64,000 nt of DNA from Cryptomeria japonica. Taxonomy: Eukaryota; Streptophyta; Pinopsida; Cupressales; Cupressaceae. Positions within the stretch are counted from its first letter, which is position 1, and each line of letters begins with the position of its first letter. Where the stretch lies: NCBI RefSeq assembly GCF_030272615.1, contig NC_081413.1, positions 443,013,038 to 443,077,037 on the forward strand, in the 5' to 3' direction. The translations under genes and the position numbers were made by a program. A model generated the notes under the pieces. It made no database searches and had not been told where the DNA came from. It was given only the letters and a program-made list of their open reading frames with translations. Positions 22,242 through 35,100 of the stretch are shown here, one piece after another.

Positions 22242-24405
22242 ATGAGAAAAATAGGTGTGGGTGTCACGACATGGGCCCCATTGATGCAGAGCGCGAGTTC
22301 TCCCTGGATAACATCCAACAAAGGGCAAGAGATAATTATTGGTGCAGGGGAACGTAGCAGTGGGAAGATGCTCTTAGAGATGATGCTCAGATCAAAGTCG
22401 AAGGCAAAACAAAAGTTAAAGATACAGACACGCGGTTGGGCAAGATACTCCTGCCTATCGGATCTCGAATTTCTCTAACATACCACTGGAAATCAATGTC
22501 GAGACTAAGCTATATTGATTGAATGAGTTCTAGTTGGCAAAGTGATCAAATGCAATCCTAGTAGAAGCAAGTTGCGGGAATGGATCATGTGGAACTGGAA
22601 TTCTGTCTTAGAGGTTACCTTCCTCCCAAAGAGGGTTTTCATGGTGGAATTTGTGAATGGACAAAAGTGGGATGAAGTGTTGGATCAGTCCGTCGGGCAG
22701 ATGGATAAAACCTTGGTATACACAGATAGACGACCACAAATTTTAACCTTAGGAAAATGATGCCCTCCCAGCATGAATTCTAGATCCGCTTTTATAATAT
22801 TCCACTTGAGTACTAGAAAGGAGATTGTCTAAGGAAGATTAGGTCCAATATGGGAATTGTTTAAGGACTAGACATGGGTGAGAGTTTTTACGCCCACTTT
22901 GTGAGGTTGAAACTAGTCACAATCAGACCATTGCCGAGGCTTATCCATCTCAAAATAGTGGGTGGTGTATAAAACTCCTAGAAGTGGTTTGAGAGATGTC
23001 TCTCGGGATAAAAATATGTTGGTGTAGTCATCAGTTAGGAGGGACCTCAAGGAGATCAGTCCAGACCGGTCAGTAAGAGTAAACACAACGGAAACACAAA
23101 GATATGATGGAGGCAATGCATAACAGATTGAATTATATCATGAAAACTGATTACAACCAACCGGTAACAACCAGGTTACAGTAATTGACTCACTTGCTAA
23201 AACATGCTGAAAATACAGAACAAGTCACAACTAGGACCTCAAACTTAAGATTTCTCTTGTATGTTTTGTCTAACTCCTTAGATACATTCTAATGCTCTAT
23301 TACAATGATTTATACGATCCAAGGGGATCCAGTCGGCACAAAAAGAGATCAAAACCCGAAGAACAAGACCTAACGTGTAAAAACCAACAAAGTCAGCCTC
23401 CGACAAAGAAAATCCTCCGGAAAATCGAAAGGACGAAGTGAGAGTCAAAGGGAAGGTCAGCCACACACCAAGGAACAACGAAATCAATGCTGAGGGCTCT
23501 GCAAGCTATGGAAAGGATCCAGTAGATCACAAATGCAAATAGGTCCAAGCAATCGGTAATAGAAAATTGTCTCGAAAACCGGTAGCGATAACTTGTTGGA
23601 AAATGATCCAAATGCTCTGTGGTTGGGAATAAGGAAGATGATCAAGTCTTCAAACAAATTCAACTCCACAAGATCTGGTGAACCAAATCTGGGAAATACA
23701 GAAAGAAATGCTAAAACTACAAAACATAAAGGAAATATTTTTGGTTGATGCAAGATTACCATGAACCGAGGATGCTCTTGCATCAATTGTTGTGAGCAGT
23801 AGTGAATAATTCTATAACAAAGGAGCAACTGGTAACACCTCAATTTACCAAGGTAAGGACAAAGCAAGTCAAGTTCAAGAGGGCAATGTTAATGAGCATG
23901 TAATGCAGGAAATGTCAACAATCCCTCAAAGGAATGACACTAAGTTGCCCTTACCTATTGTGGAGGATGATTAATTTGTGGTTGGAGAGACTAGAGCCTT
24001 CCCTAATAGCACAAATGCATAGAGTAACCCAATAAGCAGGGATAGGGGCCAAAGGGAATGGCATGTGTGGATGCAAATGGTGTTCTAGAATTAGAGGCTC
24101 AAGGAATAGAGGAAGGAAACTTGGTGTTGGAGGATGGGGAGTTTATAGACTCACAAGCATTAGATGCATGGGAGGAAGCAAAGGTTGATGGGCTAGGGTT
24201 TATGGAGCAAAGACATATGGATCAAATAGCTCATCAAATTCTAGTAGATGGAACTTGTAGGAAGATGGGTAGGAAGATGAACAGGAAGAAGGGTAGGAAG
24301 ATGAACAAGAACAAGTGGGAAAAGGTGGCTAGAGACCATGGATTTCCAAGAATTAAATAGTATCTACTGAGATCAAAGGGAGGTATTGACTCCCTTAGGG
24401 AGTAA
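22242..24405 (+). pseudogene. ORF1 of the second LINE, broken
   Basis: Opens MRKIGVGVTTWAPLMQS at 22242. The 22542-22760 stretch (KLREWIMWNWNSVLEVTFLP, FMVEFVNGQKWDEVL) matches the DUF4283-like pattern of plant LINE ORF1. The C-terminal part (24058-24360) is acidic, then strongly basic (repeats of GRKMN/RKKG), fitting RNA binding. A TAG at 24358 interrupts the frame. The same frame then continues to TAA at 24403-24405, which overlaps the ORF2 ATG (24405-24407). The middle (about 22915-23880) does not read as ORF1 and may be an insertion. Confidence 0.6.
22915..23880. other. Unclassified segment inside LINE ORF1, possible LTR fragment
   Basis: This stretch breaks the ORF1 reading and has a different character: repeated ACCGG-type words, a TGTTGG string at 23017, and no sustained frame. 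TGTTGG also opens the Copia LTRs elsewhere in the window, so a solo or partial LTR is possible. No matching 3' end or target duplication was found. Confidence 0.3.
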
Positions 24406-24868
24406 TGGAGCTAATCACATGGAATGTTAGGGGCCCTAACAAATGATGATGTCTTTAGTGTCATTTAGAGTTACTTAATTCAGATATTATAATGTTACAC
24501 AAAACAAAGTTGACTAGAAAGGATGCATATAGTTTTCTCACTCAGTGTAAAAGATGGAAAGGAGTGCATGTGGATTTTGTATGAAGCTATAGGGGACTAC
24601 TAATCTTGTGGAACCTAATGATAGTAGCAATATTAGAAAGTGTAATGACCCAAACTTTATCCAATGTAGGGTGTGAGTCTTTTGTGCCAATCTCCAATTC
24701 TTTTTTTCCAATGTCTACGGTCCCATCATATTGGATGTCAAAGCCAAATTCTATTGAATAGAAATTCATGCTTAGAGGAGACTTCAATGCAATCCTTTAC
24801 TCAAAGGAAAAAGGAGGTAGCCTATTGAACAAAACTCCAGCTATGAAAGATTTCAAATCATTTGTCTG
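24405..24868 (+). pseudogene. ORF2 of the second LINE: endonuclease start
   Basis: Begins MELITWNVRGPNK, the usual endonuclease opening, followed by TGA TGA. Later LRGDFNAILYSKEKGG (catalytic Asp/Asn segment) is seen near 24775-24825. It ends abruptly at the Copia 5' LTR and continues at 32186. Confidence 0.75.
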
Positions 24869-26280
24869 TGTCAGCATGTGCATGAAGATTGCATTAATGA
24901 TATGTTAGGTTGTCATTGATGTCAATTAAACAGGTAATGTTATTGTGATAATGTTGTTTTGTAACCGGTACGAAGAGCTAAGTGAAAGGAACTGTAACCG
25001 ATAGGTAAGTTTGTGGAGTGAACCAGTATTGTTAAGTATTGGAGAGTTGAACCAGGAAACCCTACCCGTTGTTTTGATAAACCCTAACTGATTAAGTTTG
25101 GTGAATTGGTTATATTGGTTTATGATCCGATGATGAGTTGTAATGATTATGACACGTATGCATATTGTATGAAGAGAAGTTTCAAAGAGTTTTTGGCCGG
25201 TTGAGTTAATGTTTTTTTCTAGGGAATGAGCAAGTATATTGCATGTAATGCAAAGCACGTGATGAGTTACTGAGCTCGATGAAGCGGTGATCAAGGAGTG
25301 GTTGACGCTTTCTTGAATGATGTGCATAGATTGTTATATACTCCAATGGTGATACTTGAACTGACTTGTTTGTAATCTCTATGAGAATTAGGTTTTTGTT
25401 GTGTTACTGACCAAATTTATTTGTTTATAAGGTGGATGAGTTGTTCTGGTTTGAGTGTTGGCAAAGTTGAATTGGGTGTGTGGTTGCCAAATCAGATGAT
25501 GTATCCGCAGTTTGAGTAAAGCCAGATAGGAGCATGAAAAGGATCTGAACAAGCAAGTGAAGTGCTATTCAAACAGATCAGCAAACCCCTGTTCTTTTCT
25601 AACAATTACAACAGTTAAATCCCCTATCCGAGTAAACTCTAACAAGTTTGGTGTTATTCAAATCCTCTAACAAGGTGGTCCATTAGCTTGGATTTTAAAT
25701 CCTTTACAAAGGTTACTCCTCATAGGGTATTGCTTCTAACAAGGCATTATAGTCAATCCTTTAACTGGGTGGTCCTTAAGAGGATATGTTCTTAACAGGA
25801 CTTTTTGTAAAGCTTTAACAAGCTTGGCTCCTAACAGGGCGAACTTCAGAAGAGTTCAAATAGTTATCTTGTGAGTCTCATCTCACCATGGTTTTTCCCA
25901 TTTGGTTTTCCACATCAAAAATATTGTGTCAAGTGGCGAATGTTTTTGTGGTTATATTTTTTATGGTTGATTTGCTTAACCACTTAATCCACTTTGATAA
26001 GTCGTGATAATCAACAACAATATGAAACGAATTTTTTACTTATGTCAGTAAAGTATTTGGATGTTTGTGAAGTTTCAAGTTGTTTACTGTTATTTGTTGT
26101 AATAGTAAATCGGTTTAGCTTGATAATTTTAATCTTGACAAAGATATTGTATTGATAGTTCTAAGTTTACTTTGGGAAGTTGATTTTGGGATTGGTGAAC
26201 TTTAATTAGTTTTTCTATCTACTAACTCAACCCCCCCTCTCAGTAGTTGACCGAATTTTTGTTCTTTCATCATACCATGA
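24869..26280 (+). repeat. Copia 5' LTR
   Basis: Starts TGTCAGCATG and ends ...CATACCATGA; the partner LTR starts TGTTGGCATT and ends ...CATACCATCA, so the original ends were TG...CA. It carries a C-run and 'ctctcagtagtt' near the end, as does the other LTR. Length is about 1.41 kb. Confidence 0.9.
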
Positions 26281-26295
26281 ATTGGTATCAAAGCT
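26281..26295 (+). promoter_or_regulatory. Primer binding site, tRNA-iMet type
   Basis: attggtatcaaagc follows the 5' LTR directly. It matches the plant initiator-Met primer site (TGGTATCAGAGC) with one difference. Confidence 0.85.
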
Positions 26296-26352
26296 CATCT
26301 CAGGTCCTCTAAGGTCTAAGCCTAACATCTTGAGGTAAAGATCTTGAAGAAC

Positions 26353-29300
26353 ATGATGAAGAAGGAAGGTCCGAAGTTCAATAGAGAGAACTATAGAATA
26401 TGGAGTGATAGAATGAAAATTTATATCAAGAGTCTTGGTAATCAGTATTGGGAACATGTTAATACTCAATATATTGCACCTAGTGGGACTATGACTGATG
26501 ATCAAAAGAAAGAGAAACAAGAAAACAATCAAGCACTGGAGGCTATTATCCGTTCTTTGTCTGATGCTGAGTATGTAGATTTCCATGGTCTAGAGACTGC
26601 ATAAGCGGTATGGAAGAAACTTGAAGATATTTATAGTGATGATGAACATGTGAAGATTGCCAAGGAAGAGAGTCTAAGAGGGAAGTTTGATCACATGCGG
26701 ATAGCTGAAGGTAAGAATATCCAATAGTATGGTCAAAGGATAAAAGAGATAGTTGGTGAGATCAAGAGTGTTGGTGGTAAAATCGATGATGCCACAGTAG
26801 TTGGTAAGGTGTTGAGAACCCTGCTACTGCTATCCGATTTGCAGCCATTCAGGAGCTATAATCTATTGACAAAACCAAGGTAAGCCTTGACTCCATCTTT
26901 GGTAAGCTTACTGCTTTTGAATTAAATGGTTTTGATGGTAGTGTGCCGAAATCTGAATCAACATTTAGAGCTTCAGTTTCTAACCCATCTATGAGGAAAA
27001 GTAGAGATGTTAGTCACAGTTATGAATCTAGATCCAACAGGAAAATTGATGATGAAGACAGTTTAGCTAAGCTTGAAGCATTGTTGGCCAAGTGGTTGCC
27101 TAGAGGTACCAGTAAATATAGAGGTAAATTACCTTTGAAATGTTTTGCATGCAACAAGATTGGACACATAGCTGCTAACTGTCCTAATGGTGATAACGAG
27201 CACAAGTGAGAAAAGTTCAAGACGTACAAGGGAAAAGGAAAAAGAGATTGTCTTATTGTAGTTGATAGTGGTATCACTGATGAGGAATCTGATGGTGATG
27301 CTAATGAAGACATTGTCTTTGTAGCCATTAAAGAGGATACATCTGATGAGAAAGCCTTCATTTCTCGCATAGATAATTCTGATTGTTGGATCATTGATAG
27401 TGGTTGCTCATATCACATGACTGGTGATCGAAGCAAATTTTTTTCTTTGAAGGAATTTGATGGTAGAGTTGTAAGATTTGGTAATGACTCACCCTGCATG
27501 GTAAAAGGTAAGGGAACTATTTCTCTTAATGGAAAGAGAAATGCAGATGATGTCTACTGGGTTGAAGGTATAAAGCACAATCTTTTGAGTGTTGCTCAAC
27601 TCAATGATAGAGGATACCCATTGCAGTTTAAAAATGGTATGTGCAAATATATGGGAGAAAAGGTGAACTAATTACAACTGCCAAGCGGACTAAAGGTAAC
27701 TTGTTTCACCTGAATCCTAAAGTTAGCAACTATTTAATTGCTAAAATAGATGAAAGTTGGCTTTGGCATAGGAGACTTTGTCATTTGATTTGGATAACAT
27801 TTTTAAAGTAAGTCCAAGACAATGAGAGTTTTGCCTCAGTTGGACAAACCGGTTAGTGCTCTGTGTAAGGAATGTCAATTGGGAAAGATTACATCCTCAG
27901 ATTTCAAAAGCAATTCTTTTTCAGTGGAGCATCTGTTAGATTTGGTTCATATAGACCTATGTTGACCAATAAGGACTAAAAGTATTCAAGGTGATAGATA
28001 TTTCATGATCTTCACTAATGATTTCTCAAGGATGATGTAGGTCACATTCTTGAAAGATAAAATGGAGGAATTTGGTAAGTTCAAGGTGTTTAGGGCCTTA
28101 GCTGAAAAGGAGAGTGGAAAGAAGATAAAGTGTCTGAGGACTGATCAAGGTGGAGAATTCACTTTTGAGGAATTCACTAGATATTGTGAAGAAAATGGTA
28201 TCAAGTGGCATCTTTTTGTACCAAGGACACCACAACAGAATGGTATTGCAGAGAGGAACAATTGGTTAGTTGTTGAAGCTTCTAGGATGATGTTGATACA
28301 AAGAGGTGTAACAAAAACTTTCTAGAGAGAAGCTGTTAAGACAGTTGTCTACACAATGAACATGATTTTGGTAAAAAGAGGTAAGGACAAGAATCCTTAT
28401 GAATACTAGTATGGTAGATCACCTAATGTTAGTTATTTCAAGATATTTGGTAGAAAATGTTTTATTAAGAGAGGTGACTATATTACCAAGTTTGAGGCTA
28501 AAAGTGATGAAGGTATATTTCTTGGTCATTCCACCAAGAGTAAGGCCTACAAGTGTTATAAGAAGCGGACACAGAGAATCATTGAGAGTGTTGATGTTCG
28601 AGGGGATGAGTATCCTAAAGTCTCAGGAGAAACCAGTATGGAGAAAAAGGATGAAGACCCTTGCATTTTGTTTTTGGAACCAGAATTTGTGAAACCTTAA
28701 ACCGGTAAAGCAAATACTGATGTAACAGTTCAACCGGAACAGGTAGACTCAGAAGAAGATGATGATAATGAAGAAAATGGACCTGAAGATAATGATCATA
28801 ATATTCTGAGGTATGTGAGACTCAATCACAATCCTGAACAAACTATTAGAGATAAGGATGTTGGAGTGCTAACCAGAAGAATAATAAGAGAGAATTCTTG
28901 CATGATCTCCACTATTGAGCCTAGAACTACTAAGGAAGCATTTGGTGATGATCATTGGATTAAAGCTATGGAGGAGAAGCTTGAACAAATTGAGAACAAC
29001 AACACATGGACTCTATTACCCTGACCAATGAATAAAATTGTAATTGGTACTAATTGGGTTTTGAGGAACAAGCTGAATGAAGATGGTGTTGTTCGTAACA
29101 AAGCTAGATTGGTTTGCAAAGGTTATGCACAAGAAGAAGGAGAAGATTATGGTGAGACTTTTGCACCAGTGGATAGACTGAAAGGTGTCAGAACTTTACT
29201 TGTTTTTGCAACTCATAAAAGATTCAAAGTATATCAAATGGATGTGAAATCTGCATTTTTGAATGGAATACTGGAAGAGGAAGTATACATTGAGAAGCCA

Positions 29301-30449
29301 TATGGTTATGCTCTCACTGATGAAAAAGACATGGTATCTAAGTTGTATAAGGCACTATATGGATTAAAGAAAGCACCAAGAGCACGGTATTAAAGGCTTC
29401 ATTCATACCTGATGAAGATAGGATTTCAGAGAACCAGTGAAGATAGTAACATATATCTCAAATCTGAAGGAGATAAAATACTGGTTAGTGAAGTGTTTGT
29501 AGATGATATCATATTTCAAGGAAATGATGACATGACCAATGACTTTGAAAATGAGATGAAAAGTGAGTTTGAAATGTCTCTAGTGGGAGAGATAAAAAAT
29601 TTCATAGGTCTGCAAATGCAACAAATGAAGAATGGTATTTTCATCACACAGTTTAAGTATGTGAAGGAGGTATTAAAGACATTTGGTATGAATGACTGTA
29701 AACCAATTGGGATACCAATGGTTATAGATTGTAAGTTTTCTAAGGAAGATGAGGCCACATCTGTTGATGAGAAAGAGTATAGGTCAATGATTGGGAAATT
29801 GCACTATGTTGTTCACAACAGACCAAATATAGCTCATGTAGTTGTTCTTGTTACTAGATTTCAGAAAAATCCTAAGGAAACACATTTGATAGCAACCAAG
29901 AGGATTTTCAGATATTTGAAAGGTACTGTTGACTATGAATTATGGTATCTATATGAAGAGAACTTTGACTTGAAGGTGTACATAGATGCAGACTAGGCAA
30001 GTAATGTTGATTATAAGAAAAGCACAACTAGTGGAGAATTCTTTCTGGGAGGAAGACTTGTTTCATGGAGTAGCAAGAAGCAGAGTTGTATTTCACAATC
30101 TATTGCTGAAGCTGAGTACGTTGGTGCTTATATGAATTGTACCCAAGCTATTTAGATGAGGCACATTTTGGAAGGTTTCAAGATGAAGTTTACTGAACCT
30201 GTAAAGATCTTATGTGACAATACCAGTGCCATAAATATTTCAAAGAACCATTTCTTGCATGCACAAACCAAGCACATTTGATTGAAGTATCATTTAGTGA
30301 GGGAAAAAATGCAGAGTAAAGATGTAATCTTAGAGAATGTTTCTACCAAGGAGCAGCTTGCATATATCTTTACTAAACCTCTACCTAAGACTACTTTTGA
30401 GTATCTTAGAAGTCAGCTAGAGGTTATACCCCTTCATGAGGTCAATTGA
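26353..30449 (+). pseudogene. Copia gag-pol, broken
   Basis: Gag (from ATG 26353; FNRENYRIWSDRMKIYIKSL) leads to a CCHC zinc knuckle CFACNKIGHIAANC (about 27139). The protease has WIIDSGCSYHMTGD (about 27388). Integrase parts are LWHRRLCH, a weakened FTNDFSRM, CLRTDQGGEF and TPQQNGIAER (about 28130-28260). RT has NTWTLLP, NKARLVCKGYAQEEGEDYGETFAPV, KSAFLNG and LYGLKKAP. The catalytic box reads VFVDDI (about 29500), where Tyr-Val-Asp-Asp is usual. RNase H has YIDAD (about 29980) and QSIAEAEYVGA. A frameshift near 26820 separates early gag from the rest; from there one frame runs to TGA 30447-30449, broken by stops. The family order PR-IN-RT-RH is kept. Confidence 0.88.
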
Positions 30450-30771
30450 GCATGATGTAGATTACGTCAATCCCAAAGCTACTTGTAGAATTTACAGCAG
30501 GATTGGTGTATAAGTGGAGTTATTCCACAAGGGGAGCATCAAGTTGCAGGTTGTTGATAGTGAATAGTGAGTTTGACATTGCATGTTTTACTTTGAATTT
30601 GGCATTGAGTGTCAAAGGGGGAGAAGAACTATGTGATTATAGGGATAAGAACCATTGACAAATTGAAGACAAGAAGAGTACATGGTGAAATGTAAACAAG
30701 GATTCCTACTCACAATCACAACAATCAATGGTATTGATAAATGTATTGCCATCAATGCCAAAGGGGGATAT
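30450..30771 (+). other. Copia 3' spacer ending in a polypurine tract
   Basis: A non-coding stretch between pol and the 3' LTR. It ends gccaaagggggata just before TGTTGG; the A/G-rich block is the expected polypurine tract for plus-strand priming. Confidence 0.85.
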
Positions 30772-32185
30772 TGTTGGCATTTGCATGAAGATTGCATTAA
30801 TGATATGTTATGTTGTCACTGATGTCAATTAAACTGGTACTGTTATTGTAATAATATTGTTTTGTAACTAGTAGGAAGAGCTAAGTGAAAGGAACTATAA
30901 ACGGTAGGTAAGTTTGTGGAGTGAACTGGTAATGCTAAATATTGCAGAGTTGAATCGGTAAACCCTACCTCTTGTTTTGATAAAACCCTAACCGATTAAG
31001 TTTGGTGAATTGGTTATATTGGTTTATGATCTGATGATGAGTGGTAATGATTATGACACGTATGCATATTGTATGAAGAGTTTCAAAGAGTTTTTGGTGC
31101 ATTGAGTTAATGTTTTTTTCTAGGGAATGAGAAAGTATATTGCATGTAATGTAAAGTGCGTGATGAGTTACTGAGATCGATGAAGCGGTGATCAAGGAAC
31201 GGTTGAGGCTTCCTTGAATGATGTGCAGAGATTTTTATGTAATACAATGGTCATACTTTAACCGACTTGTTCGTAATCTCTATGAGAATCAGGTTTTTCT
31301 TGTGTTACTGACCTAATTGATTAGTTTATAAGGTCGATGAGTTGTTTTAGTTTGAGTGTTGGCAAAGTTGAATTGAGTGTGTGGTTACCGAACCGGATGA
31401 TGTATCTGCAGTTTGAGTAAAGGTAGATGGGAGCACAAAAAGGATTTGAACAAGCAAGTGAAGTGCTATTCAAATAGATCAGCAAACCCCTATTGTTTTC
31501 TAACAATTACAGTTGTTAAATCCCTTAGCTGGATATGCTCTAACAAGCTTGGTGTTATTCAAATCCTCTAACAAGGTGGTCCATTAGCTTTGATTCTAAA
31601 TCAGTTACAAAGGTTACTCCTCACAGGGTATTGCTTCTAACAAGGCATTATAGTCAATCCCTTAACAGGGTGGTCCCTAATAGGATATGTTCTTAACAAG
31701 ACTTTTTGTAAAGCTTTAACAGGCTTGGCTCCTAATAGGGAGATCTTTAGAAGAGTTTAGATAGTTATTTTGTGAGTCTTATATCACCGTGGTTTTTCCC
31801 ATTTGGGTTTCCACGTCAAAAATATTGTGTCAAGTGGTGAATGTTCTTGTGGTTATGTTTTCAATGGTTGGTTTTCTTAACTACTTAATCCACTTTGATA
31901 AGTCATGATAACCAGCAGCAATATGAAATGAAGGTTTTACTTATGTCAGTAAAAGTATTTGGATGTTTGTGAATTTTCAAGTTGTTTACTGTTATCTGTT
32001 GTAACAGTCAACCCATTTAGCCTGATAGTTTTAATCTTGATAGAGATATTGCTTTGATAGTTCTAAGTTTACTTTGAGAAGTTGATTTTGAGATTGGTGA
32101 ACTTTTATCAGTTTTTCTATCTACTGATTCACCCCCCCCCTCTCTCAGTAGTTAATCGGATCCTTGTTATTTCATCATACCATCA
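30772..32185 (+). repeat. Copia 3' LTR
   Basis: Partner of 24869-26280, about 1.41 kb, TG...CA ends intact. It is followed directly by the GTCTG target duplication. Confidence 0.92.
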
Positions 32186-35100
32186 GTCTGCTCCAATGGA
32201 TTAGTGGAAGTAAAAACCTAGAGTTGATGATTTGCATGGACCAAACATAGGATGGTCTTTGCACATAGCATAGAGAGGCTAGATAGATACCTAATGTCAG
32301 CAAATTGGTTAGCCTCAAATACCATTTTTGAGGTGATGGTTCTTCCCTTCTCAGTATCTGATCATCATACCATTTCTCTGGTGATCCTATTGAACATATC
32401 TCTACTAAAATGTTTCTTTAAATTTCAATGGATGCAGTTTTGAATAGAAGATCTGATCCTTCTATTGGTTATTGGTGGATACCAACAAGGCTAGGAAATG
32501 TTACTCAAAGTTTTTAGTTTGTATCTAAACTTGGGTTGATAAAAGTTAAAGGTTTGGAACAAAACTATGTTTCAGGATTTTTTTGTAACAAAGGTGAAGG
32601 TCGAGAAGGAGATGGATTTTCTCAACCAAAAGGTCATCGATCAAAGAATGGTTTATTTGGAGTTTTGAGAAGAGAAATTATTAATGGGTGATTTGAATGA
32701 AGTATTAGCTAGAAAGTATAGAAAATTATGGCTAAACGATGGGGACTTGAACATAAGCTTTTTTCACAATACTACTAAAATTTAATGAATAGAAAATCAC
32801 ATAAACTACATTAAGTAGAGATCTTGGGTGAAGCTCACCAAGAAGGATAAATTCAAACTAAAGGTGTTAGTTTTTTCAATGATTTATTGGTGCCAACCGA
32901 GGAGGAAGAGCCTATTGATGTGACTAAGTTGATCAATGATATTTTTAGGGTGGTTACACTTGAGATGAACACTTATCTTATGGACCCTTTCTCAAAAGAA
33001 GAGGCCAAGAAATCCATCTTTGATTTGCACCCGGATAAATCCTTGAGTCTAGTTGGTTTCTCAACTCTTTTTTATCAATTCAACTGAGACTTCATAGGGG
33101 ATGAAGTATGGGGAGTGGCGGATGATTAAAGAAAAAAAATGCTAAAACAACTCAATAACATGCACACAATTCCATGATAAAAATGAAAGAGGAGACATCT
33201 ACATTTGTAGATTTCAGACTGGTATCTTTGTGCAATACCATTTATAAGATCATCTAAAAAAATATGGCCAATAGGCTAAAGGCTCTTATGGGTAAGATAT
33301 TTTCTCTAGACCAAACCAGATTCATCCCCAAGTAAAAAATATTGGAAGGTATCATAATTGCAAATGAGGTGATCCACTACATCAAATCAAGTAGGAAGAA
33401 ATCAATGATTCTAAAAAGGAAGATCGGAGTGAAATGTTTCTTTAAATCTGAGTGGATGTGGTTTAAGAAGGAAGACCTGATCCTTGCTATTGGCGAGTGG
33501 TGGATGTCAGCAAGGCGAGGACATGGTACTCAGAGTTTTTAGTTCGTATCTAAGGTTAGGTTGATAAAAGAAAAGTTAAAGTTTTGTAACAGAACTATGT
33601 TTGGGGATATTTTTGTAACAAAAGTGAAGGTCAAGGAGGAGTTGGCTTTTATCAACCAAAAGGTCATTGATCAAGGAATGATTGATCTGGAGTTTCAAGA
33701 AGAGAAAATATTAAGGGGTGATTTGAATTAAGTATTAGCTAGAAAGTATAGATAATTATGGCTAAATGATGGGGACTTGACCACAAGATTTTTCACAATA
33801 CTACTAAAAATAACGAATACAAAATCACATCAACTAAATTAGTTAGAGAGCTTGGGTGAAGCTCACTAATGAAGGAGAAATTTAAACCAAAGGTGTCAGT
33901 TTTTTCAATGATTTATTGTCACCGATTGAGGAAGTAGAGCCTATTGACATGACTAAGTTGATCAATGTCATTTTTAGGGTGGTTAGGCAAGAGATGAATA
34001 CTTATCTCATGGCCCCTTTCTCAAAAGAAGAGGTTAGAAAAGCTATCTTTGATTTGCACCTGGATAAATACCTAAGTCTAGATGGTTTCACATCTCTTTT
34101 TCATCAATGCAGTTGGGACTTCATAGGGGATGAAGTATGGGGAGTGGTGGAGGATTAAAAAGACAAAAAAATCTAAAACAACTCAATAACATGCACACAT
34201 TTTTGTGATCAGAAAGAAAGAGGAGGCATCTATATTTGTATATTTGAGACTAGCATCTTTGTGGAATACCATTTATAATATCATCTAAAAAACTATGGCC
34301 AATAGGGTAAAGGCTCTAATGTGTAAGATATTTTCTTTAGAGGAAACTAGATTTGTCCCTACGTAAGAAATATTGGAAGGTATCATAATTGCAAAAGAGG
34401 TAATCCATTGCATCAAATTGAGTAGGAAGAAAGAAATGATTCTAAAGCTAGATATAAGTCATATGACCGAGTGTGTTTTCTCTTCTTCATGAAGTTCTTG
34501 GAGGCATTTGGCTTTGGCTGTGAATGGTTGGAGTGGTTTTTTGGGTGCATCTCATTGGTGTGGTGTTTGATAATTACTAACAACTCCCCTTGTGGATTCT
34601 TTGAATGTTCTCATAGGCTGAGGCAAGGCGACCTCCTCTCACCCTTATCTTTGTATTAATGGTAGATTCTCTTAGTAGGTTGATAAACATAAGTAAATTA
34701 GAAAATATGTTGAAGGGGATAAAAGTGGCAAAAAATTTGGAAGAGATAATACATCAACAATTACAAAATTGCATATGAAATCAAATTGATTATAAATTTA
34801 TATGTTGCACAATTAGAAAGAAGATAAATAATGAAAAATCTTCTATTCTCCTCTTCAATAGAAATAGTTAGAACTAGAGGAGAGTAGAAAACTATTTGGG
34901 CTTCAATGTTTGAGATCTCCCATTCTCTTACATTGGCACTCCAATGTTTTAAGGGAAAACTAAATCGAAATATTGGAAAAGCATTGTTGAGGCTTGTCAA
35001 AAGGAAGCGAATAGCTAGAAAGGGAAGTGTTTGGCACTTCCTTGTAGAATTACCATGTTAAAAGTACTTTTGGTAGTGGTTTCAATCTATGCAATGTCTA

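Larger units (their letters stand above)
22236..24868 (+). mobile_element. Second LINE, 5' part (ORF1 and start of ORF2)
   Basis: First half of a LINE split by the Copia element at 24869-32185 and resuming at 32186. Composition rises sharply from about 22236, where ORF1 begins. It includes the ORF1 remnant to 24405 and the endonuclease start of ORF2 (24405-24868). The reading across the Copia junction is continuous once the insert and one GTCTG copy are ignored. Confidence 0.75.
24869..32185 (+). mobile_element. Complete Copia LTR retrotransposon, decayed
   Basis: A 7.3-kb element with two LTRs (24869-26280 and 30772-32185), a 5-bp target duplication GTCTG (24864-24868 and 32186-32190), a tRNA-iMet-type primer site, gag-pol and a polypurine tract. 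It sits inside a LINE endonuclease frame, which becomes continuous again when the insert is removed. Gag-pol has many stops and at least one frameshift, so it cannot move by itself. The two LTRs differ at roughly one position in ten over their first 300 bases (counted by eye), so the insertion is old. Confidence 0.92.

Noticed and set aside
23017-23880. Solo LTR with defined ends
   Set aside because: TGTTGG start noted, but no TG...CA partner end and no 5-bp target duplication could be matched, so it is listed only as unclassified.
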